A stretch of 64,000 bases of DNA from Luteibacter sp. dw_328 (GTDB lineage: Bacteria > Pseudomonadota > Gammaproteobacteria > Xanthomonadales > Rhodanobacteraceae), in the NCBI RefSeq assembly GCF_018449605.1, contig NZ_JAAVUW010000004.1, positions 62,001-126,000 on the forward strand, written 5' to 3'. How positions within the stretch are numbered: position 1 is the first letter of the stretch; each line of letters opens with the position of its first letter. Under the pieces are notes generated by a model. That model had not been told where the DNA came from. It ran no database searches and was given only the letters and a program-made list of their open reading frames with translations. Below are positions 54,343 through 62,460 of this stretch, piece by piece. The position numbers were made by a program, and so were the translations under genes.

Positions 54343-56238
54343 TCAACCCGCGCTGGCTACCGCGCTTGCGACGTACTGCGGAAACCGCGTCACGATCGCA
54401 TGTCGGATCTGCGGCAGGTCGAGGCCGGCCATCGTCAGTACTTCCTCGCGACTACCGTGTTCGAGATAGGCATCCGGAAGGCCCAGGTGGAACATCGGCA
54501 GGGTGACACCGTTAGCCGCGAGCAACTCGGCGACACCGGCACCGGCACCGCCGGCGATGGCGTTGTCCTCGATGGTGACGAAGGCCTTGTGCGTGCGCGC
54601 CATCTCGAGGATCAGTTCCTCGTCCAGCGGCTTCACGAAGCGCATGTTGATCAGCGTGGCATCCACCTCGGCAGCGATCACTGCGGCTGGCGCGAGCATG
54701 GTGCCGAAGGAGAGGATGGCCAGGCCGTGATGACCGCGGCGACGCACTTCGGCCTTGCCGATCGGGAAGGTTTCCAGCGCCTCGACCATCTTCGCGCCCG
54801 GACCGGTACCGCGCGGGTAACGGATGGCGGCCGGGCCGTTGTAGTGGAAGCCGGTGCTCAACATCGTCCGGCATTCGTGCTCGTCGGCCGGCGCCATGAT
54901 CACCATGTTCGGCAGGCAACGCATGAAGGACAGATCGAAGCTCCCTGAATGCGTGGCGCCATCCGGGCCGACCACACCAGCGCGGTCGATGGCGAAGGTC
55001 ACGTCGAGGTTCTGCAGGGCGACATCGTGGATGGCCTGGTCGTAGGCGCGCTGCAGGAAGGTGGAATAGATCGCCACCACCGGCTTCGCGCCTTCCACCG
55101 CCATGCCGGCAGCCAGCGTGACCGCGTGCTGCTCGGCAATACCCGCGTCGAAATAACGCTGAGGGTATTTCTTCGAGAAGTGGACGAGACCCGAACCTTC
55201 GCGCATCGCCGGCGTAATGCCGAGAAGACGTTCGTCGGTCGCGGCCATGTCGCACAGCCAGTCGCTGAAGATATCGGTGTACGTCGGCTTTGCCGGCGCA
55301 CCTTTCTTGACGACGCCGGCAACAGGGTCGAACGGACCGACGGCGTGATATTCGATCGGACCTTTCTCGGCGGGCTCGTAGCCCTTGCCCTTGGTCGTCA
55401 TCACATGGATGAGCTGCGGCCCGGGGAGGTCCTTGACCGTCTGGAGCGCCGTCACCAGCTGGGCCATGTTATGGCCGTCGATCGGGCCGGTGTAATGGAA
55501 GCCGAGCTCTTCGAACAGCGTGGAGGGCACGAACATGCCCTTGGCATGTTCTTCCCAGCGCTTGAAGAAGCGGCCGAAGAAGGACTCGCGCGGCATGGCT
55601 TTCTTTGCCCGCTCGCGCCAGGCATTGAGCGTGCGGCTGGACATGGCGCGGGCCATCATCTTGGTCATCGCGCCGACGTTTTCGCTGATCGACATGCCGT
55701 TGTCGTTGAGGATCACCAGCATGTTCGGCTCGATGTCGCCGCCATGGTTCAGGGCCTCGAAGGCCATGCCGGCGGTCATGGCACCATCGCCGATAACGGC
55801 GACGACCTTGCGGTTGTCACCCCGGCGCTGCAGCGCGATGGCCATGCCGAGGGCGGCCGAGATCGAGGTCGAGGAGTGGCCGACGCCGAAGGTGTCGTAC
55901 TCACTCTCTTCGCGGCGCGGGAAAGGGGCGAGCCCGTCCTTCTTCTTGATCGTCGTGATCCGGTCGCGACGACCGGTGAGGATCTTGTGCGGATAGCACT
56001 GGTGGCCGACGTCCCAGACGAGGCGATCGCGCGGCGTGTCGAAGACGTGGTGCAGGGCGACCGTCAGTTCGACCACGCCCAGGCCCGCGCCGAAATGCCC
56101 GCCCGACGAGGCGACGGCCTCGATCAGATAGCGGCGCAGCTCGTCGGCGATCGCCGGCAGTTGGTCGTCCGGAAAGCGTCGGAGATCCTCCGGCGATTCG
56201 ATCTGCGCCAGATATGGGTAGCGGGAGAGGTCGTTCAT
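54343..56238 (-). CDS. dxs: 1-deoxy-D-xylulose-5-phosphate synthase
   Basis: First enzyme of the MEP pathway to isoprenoids, thiamine and pyridoxal; condenses pyruvate with glyceraldehyde-3-phosphate. The 631-residue protein has the thiamine-diphosphate site [15 protein letters not shown] near residues 149-163, GHSS before it, a His-containing [16 protein letters not shown] region near 370, and a C-terminal transketolase domain. The ATG at 56238 gives the usual N-terminus [16 protein letters not shown]. Upstream is an HNH-type gene, 75 bases away. Confidence 0.95.
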   Translation of the reverse strand: MNDLSRYPYLAQIESPEDLRRFPDDQLPAIADELRRYLIEAVASSGGHFGAGLGVVELTVALHHVFDTPRDRLVWDVGHQCYPHKILTGRRDRITTIKKKDGLAPFPRREESEYDTFGVGHSSTSISAALGMAIALQRRGDNRKVVAVIGDGAMTAGMAFEALNHGGDIEPNMLVILNDNGMSISENVGAMTKMMARAMSSRTLNAWRERAKKAMPRESFFGRFFKRWEEHAKGMFVPSTLFEELGFHYTGPIDGHNMAQLVTALQTVKDLPGPQLIHVMTTKGKGYEPAEKGPIEYHAVGPFDPVAGVVKKGAPAKPTYTDIFSDWLCDMAATDERLLGITPAMREGSGLVHFSKKYPQRYFDAGIAEQHAVTLAAGMAVEGAKPVVAIYSTFLQRAYDQAIHDVALQNLDVTFAIDRAGVVGPDGATHSGSFDLSFMRCLPNMVIMAPADEHECRTMLSTGFHYNGPAAIRYPRGTGPGAKMVEALETFPIGKAEVRRRGHHGLAILSFGTMLAPAAVIAAEVDATLINMRFVKPLDEELILEMARTHKAFVTIEDNAIAGGAGAGVAELLAANGVTLPMFHLGLPDAYLEHGSREEVLTMAGLDLPQIRHAIVTRFPQYVASAVASAG

Positions 56239-56313
56239 ACGCCTATTGTTCGCCTACGGACGAGCCGGGGCAAGGGACGAGGCGTGAATGTTTGCGGGCA
56301 GTCCGGGGCGGAT

Positions 56314-56922
56314 TCAGGCCGGACGGCGGTCCCGCGGCAGGTGACCGACCAGGAATTCCATCTGGTCGGCCAGGATATTGCGGTTGGAGAGGATCAGGTG
56401 CTCGACCCAGCTGGGCCGGTAAGGCACCGCCAAGAGGGGCATGTTGGCCTGCTGCGGGGTGCGGTTGCTCTTGCGCAGATTGCAGGCCAGACAGGCGCTT
56501 ACGACGTTTTCCCACTCATCCGCGCCCTTCTTCGAAAGAGGGAGGACGTGGTCGCGGGTGAGCTCATGGCGGGTGTAGTGATGGCCGCAATACAGGCAGA
56601 TGTGCCGGTCGCGGGCGAACAGGGCGGTATTGGTGAGGGCCGGTGCCGGGTCGATGGCGTGTTCGCGGCAATGGCCGGTGCTGGCGACGATCGGGTGGAG
56701 CTGGAGACTGCTCTGGAGTCCACTGGCGCGGCTGAGGCCGCCGTGGACGGTCAGACAGGGGTCGCCCAGCGTCCAGGCGACGACGCCACGAACGTACAGG
56801 CAGACGGCATCCTGCCAGCTGATCCAGTCCAGGATGCGGCCTGCAGCATCGAGGGAAAGTACCCGCGTCGTATTGAGCGCGGTCACCCTCGGCAGGTCGT
56901 CCTGAAGCACTTCCATCGTCAT
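56314..56922 (-). CDS. HNH endonuclease family protein
   Basis: A 202-residue protein with a C-terminal HNH domain: CLYCG and CLACN form the zinc site, with the catalytic HVLPLSKKG and the ENVV segment between them. The N-terminal ~100 residues are unlike a restriction enzyme specificity domain. Such proteins are widespread next to core genes and are often not restriction enzymes. The ATG at 56922 (or 56916) gives a start MTMEVLQDDLPRV; the frame extends to 57024. Confidence 0.85.
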   Translation of the reverse strand: MTMEVLQDDLPRVTALNTTRVLSLDAAGRILDWISWQDAVCLYVRGVVAWTLGDPCLTVHGGLSRASGLQSSLQLHPIVASTGHCREHAIDPAPALTNTALFARDRHICLYCGHHYTRHELTRDHVLPLSKKGADEWENVVSACLACNLRKSNRTPQQANMPLLAVPYRPSWVEHLILSNRNILADQMEFLVGHLPRDRRPA

Positions 56923-57184
56923 CGTGTCTCGTCCTTCACGTAAGCGAAAGAGCGTTCCAGCAAGCCGAACTCCGTGCGGATCGATGGTTTGATCCGACCC
57001 CACAAGGGGCGTTGACCCGAGCATAGCCCATTATTGCTACAGAAAAGCACCGCTGCGGCCCGCTTCTTGCGGGGCTGTCCGGGCCGCGAAGCGCTGATAT
57101 AGTGAGCGTTCGATAGAGTCCCGACGGGTTTGGAAGGGGGGCCGGGGTGGCTTCCCAGGTCCGGCGGGTATAGAGGGTTTCACT

Positions 57185-57940
57185 GTGGCAGAAGTGCTTT
57201 TCTACGAGCGTCCGGTTCCGCTGAACCGCACCGCCCACCGCGACCTCCGCATCAAGGCGGTCAACAACATCCGTTTCGCCGCCGGCGCGCACTCCGTGCC
57301 GTTGACCGGCGTCGAGTTTGCGCCAGCCGCGCGTGACTTCCCGATCCTGTTCGCTGGCAACACCATCGAAGAAGCCGGCCCGATGGCCCTGCTTGGCCTG
57401 CGCCAGGGCGAGAACCTGCTCGTCGGCGAGAACGGTTTTTGGGAGTCGGGCCTGTACATTCCGGCTTTCGTCCGCCGCTACCCGTTCGTGCTGGCTGAAA
57501 AGCCGGTCGGCGCCGAGGGCGACGACTTCACCGTGTTTCTCGACGAGGCCTACGAAGGCTTCAACGAAACCGAAGGTGAGCGCCTGTTCAACGAGGACGG
57601 CACCGATGCTCCGGCCCTGACCAACGCCGTGAAGTTCCTCGGCGAGTTCCAGGACCATGTCGCCCGCACGCAGTGGTTCATGGGCAAGCTGCGCGAGCAC
57701 AACCTGCTCGAGGAGCGCACCATCACCCTGCAGAAGGAAGGCAAGGGCATCAACCTCAACGGCCTGTTCGTGATCAACGAAGAGAAGCTGCGCACGCTGG
57801 ATGAGAAGGTCGCCTACGAGTTCCTGCGCGAAGGCGCCTTCGGCTGGATCTACGCTCACCTGATCTCGCTGGCCAATATCGACCGCATGGCCGCGCGTCT
57901 GGATGCGCGTGAAGCCAAGGGCGAGCCGGCTACGGTCTGA
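57185..57940 (+). CDS. SapC-family protein
   Basis: A 251-residue member of the SapC family, named after an S-layer-associated protein of Campylobacter, of unproven biochemical role. The conserved core LGLRQGENLLVGENGFW and YIPAFVRRYPFVL is near residues 70-105, and FLREGAFGWIYAHLISLANI is near the C-terminus. Translation starts at a GTG. It is often found beside TonB-dependent receptors in xanthomonads, but not here. A strong terminator follows. Confidence 0.85.
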   Translation: MAEVLFYERPVPLNRTAHRDLRIKAVNNIRFAAGAHSVPLTGVEFAPAARDFPILFAGNTIEEAGPMALLGLRQGENLLVGENGFWESGLYIPAFVRRYPFVLAEKPVGAEGDDFTVFLDEAYEGFNETEGERLFNEDGTDAPALTNAVKFLGEFQDHVARTQWFMGKLREHNLLEERTITLQKEGKGINLNGLFVINEEKLRTLDEKVAYEFLREGAFGWIYAHLISLANIDRMAARLDAREAKGEPATV

Positions 57941-57963
57941 TCGATCCCCGCCGCGTGCGAATG

Positions 57964-57993
57964 AAAAGGCCACCCTCGGGTGGCCTTTTTCTT
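57964..57993 (+). terminator. Rho-independent terminator of sapC
   Basis: AAAAGGCCACC and GGTGGCCTTTT form a stem of 11-12 bases with a very short loop, followed by further T. It stands 24 bases after the sapC stop. Confidence 0.9.
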
Positions 57994-58054
57994 GGTTCTT
58001 CGCGGATTACCGGGGCCTGGCTGCTCGGATTTCGGGCGGGGCATTCTTTAGTAC

Positions 58055-58720
58055 CTCGCGCATGGCTCGCCTTCGGCTTCGCGGGGCTCGGCTTTGCCGT
58101 CGCTCTGTACACTTGGGCGTCTCGCGGGGAGACCTTGGTGTCCACCCTCGCTGCTCAGACACGTCCTCCGCGTTTCGTAGCGGAAAGGCCGCTGCGCGGC
58201 CGTGTACTTATTTGGCCTACGGCCGCTCCACTTGTGCGGAACTCGCCTCGAGGGTGGACACCAAGGTCTCTCACGACAAGACGGTCAGCTGGACGGAGAG
58301 CCGTTGGGCGTGGGTGTTGCCGCCGAAGCTCGCCGTGACGGCCGTCCTGCTGGTAAGACCATTCCAGCTCGGTGACGCCGGTGCGCTGCCTCGCGCGGAC
58401 GATCTCGACGGGCGCGCTGGGGTCGAACGTTTAGTGATGGCAATGCCGACGAGCCAGTAGCCGGAGCGGCGCTGCTCTGTCGGCTCGACCCACACGAACC
58501 TCAGGGATGGGAAGAGCCTTCGGTGCCCACCCTCGAGGCGAGTTCCGCACAAGTGGAGCGGCCGTAGGCCAAATAAGTACACGGCCGCGCAGCGGCCTTT
58601 CCGCTACGAAACGCGGAGGACGTGTCTGAGCAGCGAGGGTGGGCACCGAAGGCTCTGTGCCGCTACGTCTGACACCGAAGGCTCTGTGCCGCTACGTCCG
58701 AGCACCGAAGGCTCTGCGCC
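58055..58720. repeat. Composite inverted-repeat element, copy B
   Basis: This fills the ~800-base gap between sapC and the GNAT gene. Arms at 58129-58270 and 58514-58657 are inverted copies with about 243 bases between them, and both arms and the spacer match copy A (1306-1927) in inverted orientation. The region before the left arm (58055-58128) matches the region after the right arm of copy A, so the shared unit extends beyond the arms. The spacer ends agree closely, for example TTCCCATCCCTGAGGTTCGT, but its centre differs. After the right arm, a unit of about 30 bases (CACCGAAGGCTCTGTGCCGC plus TACGTC) is repeated about three times to 58720. Confidence 0.85.
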
Positions 58721-58752
58721 TCACCCCTCACGCAAGCGGCGGCGTGAGCCGC

Positions 58753-59229
58753 TCAGCGCACTGGCTTCGCCAGTCGCATCAGATCGGTGTCGAAGCCATG
58801 GGTCACATAAAGATCCCTGGCCTTCTCGTTGCCCGGGAGCACGGCCAGGGTGACGAACTGGCAGTGATGCTCCTTGGCCCAGGTGTCGGCGTACTCGAGC
58901 ATGAACTTGCCCGCGCCCACGCCCTCGTATTTCTGGGCGACTGCGATGTTGGCGATATGGCAGTTATCGCGATGGGTGAAGAAGTCCTTGGTCTTTTGCA
59001 GCTGCAGGAAGCCTACCGCCTCGCCGTCCTCATTTTCGACGACGAAGATGTAGCTGTTGGGCGGCTGGTCGTCCAGGTGGTGAACGAGGTCGGCTTCGAT
59101 GCCCTTCAGGCAATCGGTGCGCGTGCGGCCGTTGGGCAGCGGGAAGCTGATGAAACGGGGAACCAGATCGAGGATGAACTCATCGTCGTCGCTCTCGGCG
59201 AGACGGATCAGGAACGGGGAGTCGCTCAT
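58753..59229 (-). CDS. GNAT-family N-acetyltransferase
   Basis: A 158-residue GNAT acetyltransferase. The acetyl-CoA loop lies in AVAQKYEGVGAGKFML near residues 98-113, preceded by NCHIANIAV, and followed by FVTLAVLPGNEKARDLYVTHGF. No signal peptide; probably acts on small amines or protein N-termini. A GTG at 59241 would add four residues; neither start has a clear ribosome binding site. A hairpin with T run at 59301-59325 lies upstream, in the opposite sense. Confidence 0.82.
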   Translation of the reverse strand: MSDSPFLIRLAESDDDEFILDLVPRFISFPLPNGRTRTDCLKGIEADLVHHLDDQPPNSYIFVVENEDGEAVGFLQLQKTKDFFTHRDNCHIANIAVAQKYEGVGAGKFMLEYADTWAKEHHCQFVTLAVLPGNEKARDLYVTHGFDTDLMRLAKPVR

Positions 59230-59300
59230 CGTATCGGGCACCGTCGCAGCTGAAGGATTCCGGAAAGAGTCTGTTTTCTACACCTTCACGCGGGCCGACG

Positions 59301-59325
59301 GAAGCCCCGGGGCGGGGCTTCTTTT
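59301..59325 (+). terminator. Hairpin with T run, no obvious + strand gene
   Basis: GAAGCCCC and GGGGCTTC around GGGGC, followed by TTTTAT, look like a terminator on the + strand. No + strand gene precedes it, so it may be left from an older gene order or be a by-product of the REP region that follows. Confidence 0.45.
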
Positions 59326-59327
59326 AT

Positions 59328-59406
59328 GTGGGAGCCGATTCATCGGCGATGGGTGCTTGCGGCAACCCTGCCCGCTGCCGCGGGATCGCCGATGAATCGG
59401 CTCCGA
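59328..59406. repeat. REP pair, GATTCATC type
   Basis: Inverted units starting GTGGGAGCCGATTCATCGGC and ending in a slightly varied complement, with CCCGCTGCCGCGGG between them. It lies directly after the acyl-CoA dehydrogenase stop and may end that transcript. Confidence 0.9.
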
Positions 59407-59417
59407 CGGAGGTCGGA

Positions 59418-61193
59418 TTAGAGGAGCTCGGGCAACGTCGCCACGCCGGCTTCGATCGCCGCCTTATGCACGTGGATGCGCGGCAGGATGCGGGTGAAGT
59501 AGAAGGTGGCGGTGTCGCGCTTGGCCTGTTTGTCGTTGGCCGAGAGGGCGGAGCCGCCGGCGGCCAGCACGCTGCGGGCCCAGAAATAGGCCAGGGTCAC
59601 GTAGCCCGAGAAATACAGGTAATCCACAGCCGCGGCGCCGAGCTCTTCCGGGTTGGCCTGCGCACGCTGCGCGATGGCCTGGGTCACGTCGCCCCAGGTC
59701 TTGGTCGCCACGGCGAGCGGGCCGATGAAGGCCTTCACGGCATCGTTCTCTGCGTTGGCCTGGCAGAAGGCGGAGATTTCGTTGAGGAAATGCTTCAGGC
59801 CGGCGCCCTGCAACTGCATGATCTTGCGGCCGAGCAGGTCGAGCGCCTGGATGCCGGTCGTGCCTTCGTACAGCGTGATGATGCGCGCGTCACGGACGAA
59901 CTGTTCCATGCCGTGCTCGGCAATGTAGCCGTGCCCACCGAAGATCTGCAGGGCTTCCTTGGTGCACTCCTGCGCAGCCTCGGTAAGGAGACCCTTGGCG
60001 ATCGGAATCAGGAAGGAGAGCAGCTCGCCGGCGTTCTTGCGTGCCTGGGGATCCGCATCACGGGATTCGATGTCGCTTTGCAGCGCGGCGTATGCCGCCA
60101 GCACGCGGCCACCTTCGACGAAGGCGCGCTGGGTGAGCAACATGCGGCGGACGTCCGGATGCACGGTGAGCGGATCGGCCGGCTTGTCCGGGAATGCCGG
60201 ACCGGTCAGCGCGCGCATCTGCAGGCGCTCGCGGGCGTAGTTGAGGCTGTTCTGCAGGGCCCGCTCGGACAGGGCCAGACCCTGGATGCCGACGGCGAGC
60301 CGAGCCGCATTCATCATGGTGAACATCGCCATGAGGCCCTTGTGCGCAGGCCCGATCAGCCAGCCTTCGGCGCCATCGAAGTTCATGACGCAGGTCGCCG
60401 AGCCCCTGATGCCCATCTTGTGTTCGATGGCGCCAGCGGCGACGGCGTTGCGCTCGCCAAGCGAGCCGTCCTTGTTCACCTTGAACTTGGGCACGATGAT
60501 CATCGAGATGCCGCGGCTACCCGCCGGGGCATCGGGCAGACGAGCCAGTACGAGGTGGACGATGTTCTCCGCGAAGTCGTGCTCGCCCGCGCTGATGAAG
60601 ATCTTGGTGCCGGTGACGCGATAGCTGCCATCGGCGTTGGGCTCGGCGCGTGTCTTGAGCAGGCCCAGATCCGAGCCCGCCTGCGGCTCGGTCAGGCACA
60701 TGGAGCCCGTCCAGCGGCCTTCGACCAGCGGCTTGAGGAACGTTTCCTGCTGCCAGGCGTCGCCATGGTGGTCGAGCGCGTCAGTGGCACCGTGCGAAAG
60801 CAGCGGATAGATGCCCCAGGCCAGGTTGGCCGAGTCGATCATTTCCTTGGTCATCGCGCCGAGCACGGCGGGCAGGCCCTGGCCGCCGAACTTCTCGTGT
60901 GCCGTCAGGCCAGCCCAGCCGCCTTCGGCGTACTGGCGATAGGCTTCCTTGAAGCCCTTCGGCGTGGTCACCGTGGCGGTGGCCTTGTCGTAGTGACAGC
61001 CTTCCTGGTCACCCGAGGCATTCAGCGGTGCGAGCACCTGCTCATTGAAGCGCGCGGCTTCCTCCAGGACGGCGTCGAGCAGATCGCGCGTATGCGCCTC
61101 CCCACCCTCCAGACGACCGAGCACGGCATCGGCGCCGAGCACGTCGTAGAGGGCGAAGCGCATGTCGTTGAGGGGGGCTTTGTAGATCGTCAT
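59418..61193 (-). CDS. Acyl-CoA dehydrogenase, long form (DmdC/C-terminal-extended type)
   Basis: A 591-residue flavoprotein. It has the N-terminal helical segment MTIYKAPLNDMRFALYDVLG, the acyl-CoA dehydrogenase fold with the FAD region CLTEPQAGSD and the catalytic Glu in LYEGTTGIQ near residue 435, and an extra C-terminal domain of about 120 residues. This architecture is shared with 3-methylmercaptopropionyl-CoA dehydrogenase DmdC and broad acyl-CoA dehydrogenases; DMSP use is not implied. An exported lipoprotein gene lies 42 bases upstream on the same strand. Confidence 0.9.
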   Translation of the reverse strand: MTIYKAPLNDMRFALYDVLGADAVLGRLEGGEAHTRDLLDAVLEEAARFNEQVLAPLNASGDQEGCHYDKATATVTTPKGFKEAYRQYAEGGWAGLTAHEKFGGQGLPAVLGAMTKEMIDSANLAWGIYPLLSHGATDALDHHGDAWQQETFLKPLVEGRWTGSMCLTEPQAGSDLGLLKTRAEPNADGSYRVTGTKIFISAGEHDFAENIVHLVLARLPDAPAGSRGISMIIVPKFKVNKDGSLGERNAVAAGAIEHKMGIRGSATCVMNFDGAEGWLIGPAHKGLMAMFTMMNAARLAVGIQGLALSERALQNSLNYARERLQMRALTGPAFPDKPADPLTVHPDVRRMLLTQRAFVEGGRVLAAYAALQSDIESRDADPQARKNAGELLSFLIPIAKGLLTEAAQECTKEALQIFGGHGYIAEHGMEQFVRDARIITLYEGTTGIQALDLLGRKIMQLQGAGLKHFLNEISAFCQANAENDAVKAFIGPLAVATKTWGDVTQAIAQRAQANPEELGAAAVDYLYFSGYVTLAYFWARSVLAAGGSALSANDKQAKRDTATFYFTRILPRIHVHKAAIEAGVATLPELL

Positions 61194-61235
61194 GGTGAAT
61201 CCTGGCGAGGCGCGGCAAGCGCGGCTATGGAGTAA

Positions 61236-61736
61236 TCAGGGAGAGCGGTAGGTGTCGGGTATGCCGGGCACGGGCGAGAGCCAGTTCTTGCCGTGCACGT
61301 CGAACGTGCGCGACTTATCCTCTTTCTCCGGCGTGGCCGAGATGCGGCCGTCGATGGCATAGGGCAGCGAGCCGCTGCTGCCCTTGGCGGCAAGGTCAGC
61401 CAGCGCTTTGGACATCTCAGCCGTGGGCAGGATGTCGATCACGGTCACGTCCGCAGCGAAAGAGGGAATGTCCTGGTCGATCTTCGCGTCGAGCAGAACG
61501 CCGCCCAGATCGCCCACGCGCAGCGTGCCCTGGAAGCGGTCGAATGACATGCCACCGTAGCTGTTGTTGCGCAGGCGGAGCGTCACATGCCACGTGCCGC
61601 CGGGCTTGGCGGCGACCTGCTGCAAGGTCACGGCCGGCGGATACACGCTTTTCTTCTCGGGCCCACAGGCCGCCAGAAGTGCGGTCACGGCAAGCAGCGC
61701 CGCGCGGAAAACAGTGGTGCGGAGGATCGAGGTCAT
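61236..61736 (-). CDS. Lipoprotein with probable LEA-2/WHy-type domain
   Basis: A 166-residue lipoprotein with the acceptor Cys24 in TALLAACG. The mature part has a beta-rich pattern around WHVTLRLRNNSYGGMSFDRF and the segment SSGSLPYAIDGRI that recalls the LEA-2/WHy domain found in stress-related lipoproteins. Function unknown; a role in desiccation or envelope stress would be a guess. It is upstream of the acyl-CoA dehydrogenase and divergent from the SET protein. Confidence 0.72.
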   Translation of the reverse strand: MTSILRTTVFRAALLAVTALLAACGPEKKSVYPPAVTLQQVAAKPGGTWHVTLRLRNNSYGGMSFDRFQGTLRVGDLGGVLLDAKIDQDIPSFAADVTVIDILPTAEMSKALADLAAKGSSGSLPYAIDGRISATPEKEDKSRTFDVHGKNWLSPVPGIPDTYRSP

Positions 61737-61883
61737 TCCCTGGGATTCCGGCGTATGGGCGTCGAACAGTTGTTCGATGGTAGCGCTGGCCGGGCCATAC
61801 GCGCGAGACGTGCGTTTGAAACGCGGTTCCCAAGCGCCGCACTAGCAGGCATCATCCGTTCTGACCTTTCTACGTGCCCTCCC

Positions 61884-62363
61884 ATGACCCGACGCATCGC
61901 CGCCCGACGCTCTCCCATCCACGGAAACGGCGTTTTCGCCACCGCCGCCATCAAGGCCGGTGACGAAATCATCGAATACCAGGGCGATCGCATCACCCAC
62001 GCCCAGGCCGACAAGAAGTACGGCGACGGTGGCGAGACCGGCCATACCTTCCTGTTCACCCTCAACGATCGCTTCATCGTCGACGGCAACAGCAACGGCA
62101 ATACGGCTCGCTGGATCAACCACGGCTGCGACCCGAACTGCCAGGCGGTGATCGAGGAGGCGGTGGAAGGCAAGCCGTCGAAGAAGGACCGTGTGCTGAT
62201 CGAAGCCATCCGCGACATCGCCCCCGGCGAAGAGCTGACCTACGACTACGGCATCACGCTGGACATGCCGCATACGGCTCGCCTGAAGAAGGTGTGGTCA
62301 TGCCTGTGTGGCTCGCCGAAATGCATCGGGACCATGCTCAAGCCGAAGCGCAAAGCCGCCTGA
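61884..62363 (+). CDS. SET-domain protein (putative lysine methyltransferase)
   Basis: A 159-residue protein that is almost entirely a SET domain: SPIHGNGVFATAAIKAGDEI at the start, the NHGCDPNC core near residues 75-82 that binds AdoMet, GEELTYDYG near 115-123 with the catalytic Tyr, and a post-SET zinc motif CLCGSPKC near 143-150. The layout is typical of bacterial SET proteins acquired from or related to eukaryotic families. Substrate unknown; ribosomal and DNA-binding proteins are possible. The ATG at 61884 is preferred; the frame extends far upstream without domain content. Confidence 0.88.
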   Translation: MTRRIAARRSPIHGNGVFATAAIKAGDEIIEYQGDRITHAQADKKYGDGGETGHTFLFTLNDRFIVDGNSNGNTARWINHGCDPNCQAVIEEAVEGKPSKKDRVLIEAIRDIAPGEELTYDYGITLDMPHTARLKKVWSCLCGSPKCIGTMLKPKRKAA

Positions 62364-62380
62364 GGCTAAGCCTCCCGTGG

Positions 62381-62448
62381 TGTGGGAGCCGCTTCAGCGG
62401 CGATAGCCAGGTCGCCGCACGGCTATCGCCGCTGAAGCGGCTCCCACA
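62381..62448. repeat. REP pair, GCTTCAGC type
   Basis: A perfect 28-base inverted repeat starting TGTGGGAGCCGCTTCAGCGG with a 12-base loop. It is a second REP subfamily: the GATTCATC core of the other pairs is replaced by GCTTCAGC. It lies between the converging SET and EF-G-like genes. Confidence 0.92.
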
Positions 62449-62460
62449 GGAGTCACAGCC

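Noticed and set aside
54949-56943. A 664-residue + strand open frame opposite dxs and the HNH gene
   Set aside because: Both - strand genes have catalytic motifs; the antisense frame has no recognisable domain.
57067-57100. Promoter before sapC (TTGCGG and TGATAT)
   Set aside because: The spacing is about 22 bases, too long for a sigma-70 promoter.
58271-58582. Open frame across the spacer of composite repeat copy B with a plausible beta-strand pattern
   Set aside because: The matching frame in copy A is interrupted, and the ribosome binding site is missing.
59328-61235. A 635-residue + strand open frame opposite the acyl-CoA dehydrogenase
   Set aside because: It starts inside a REP pair and runs antisense to a complete enzyme.
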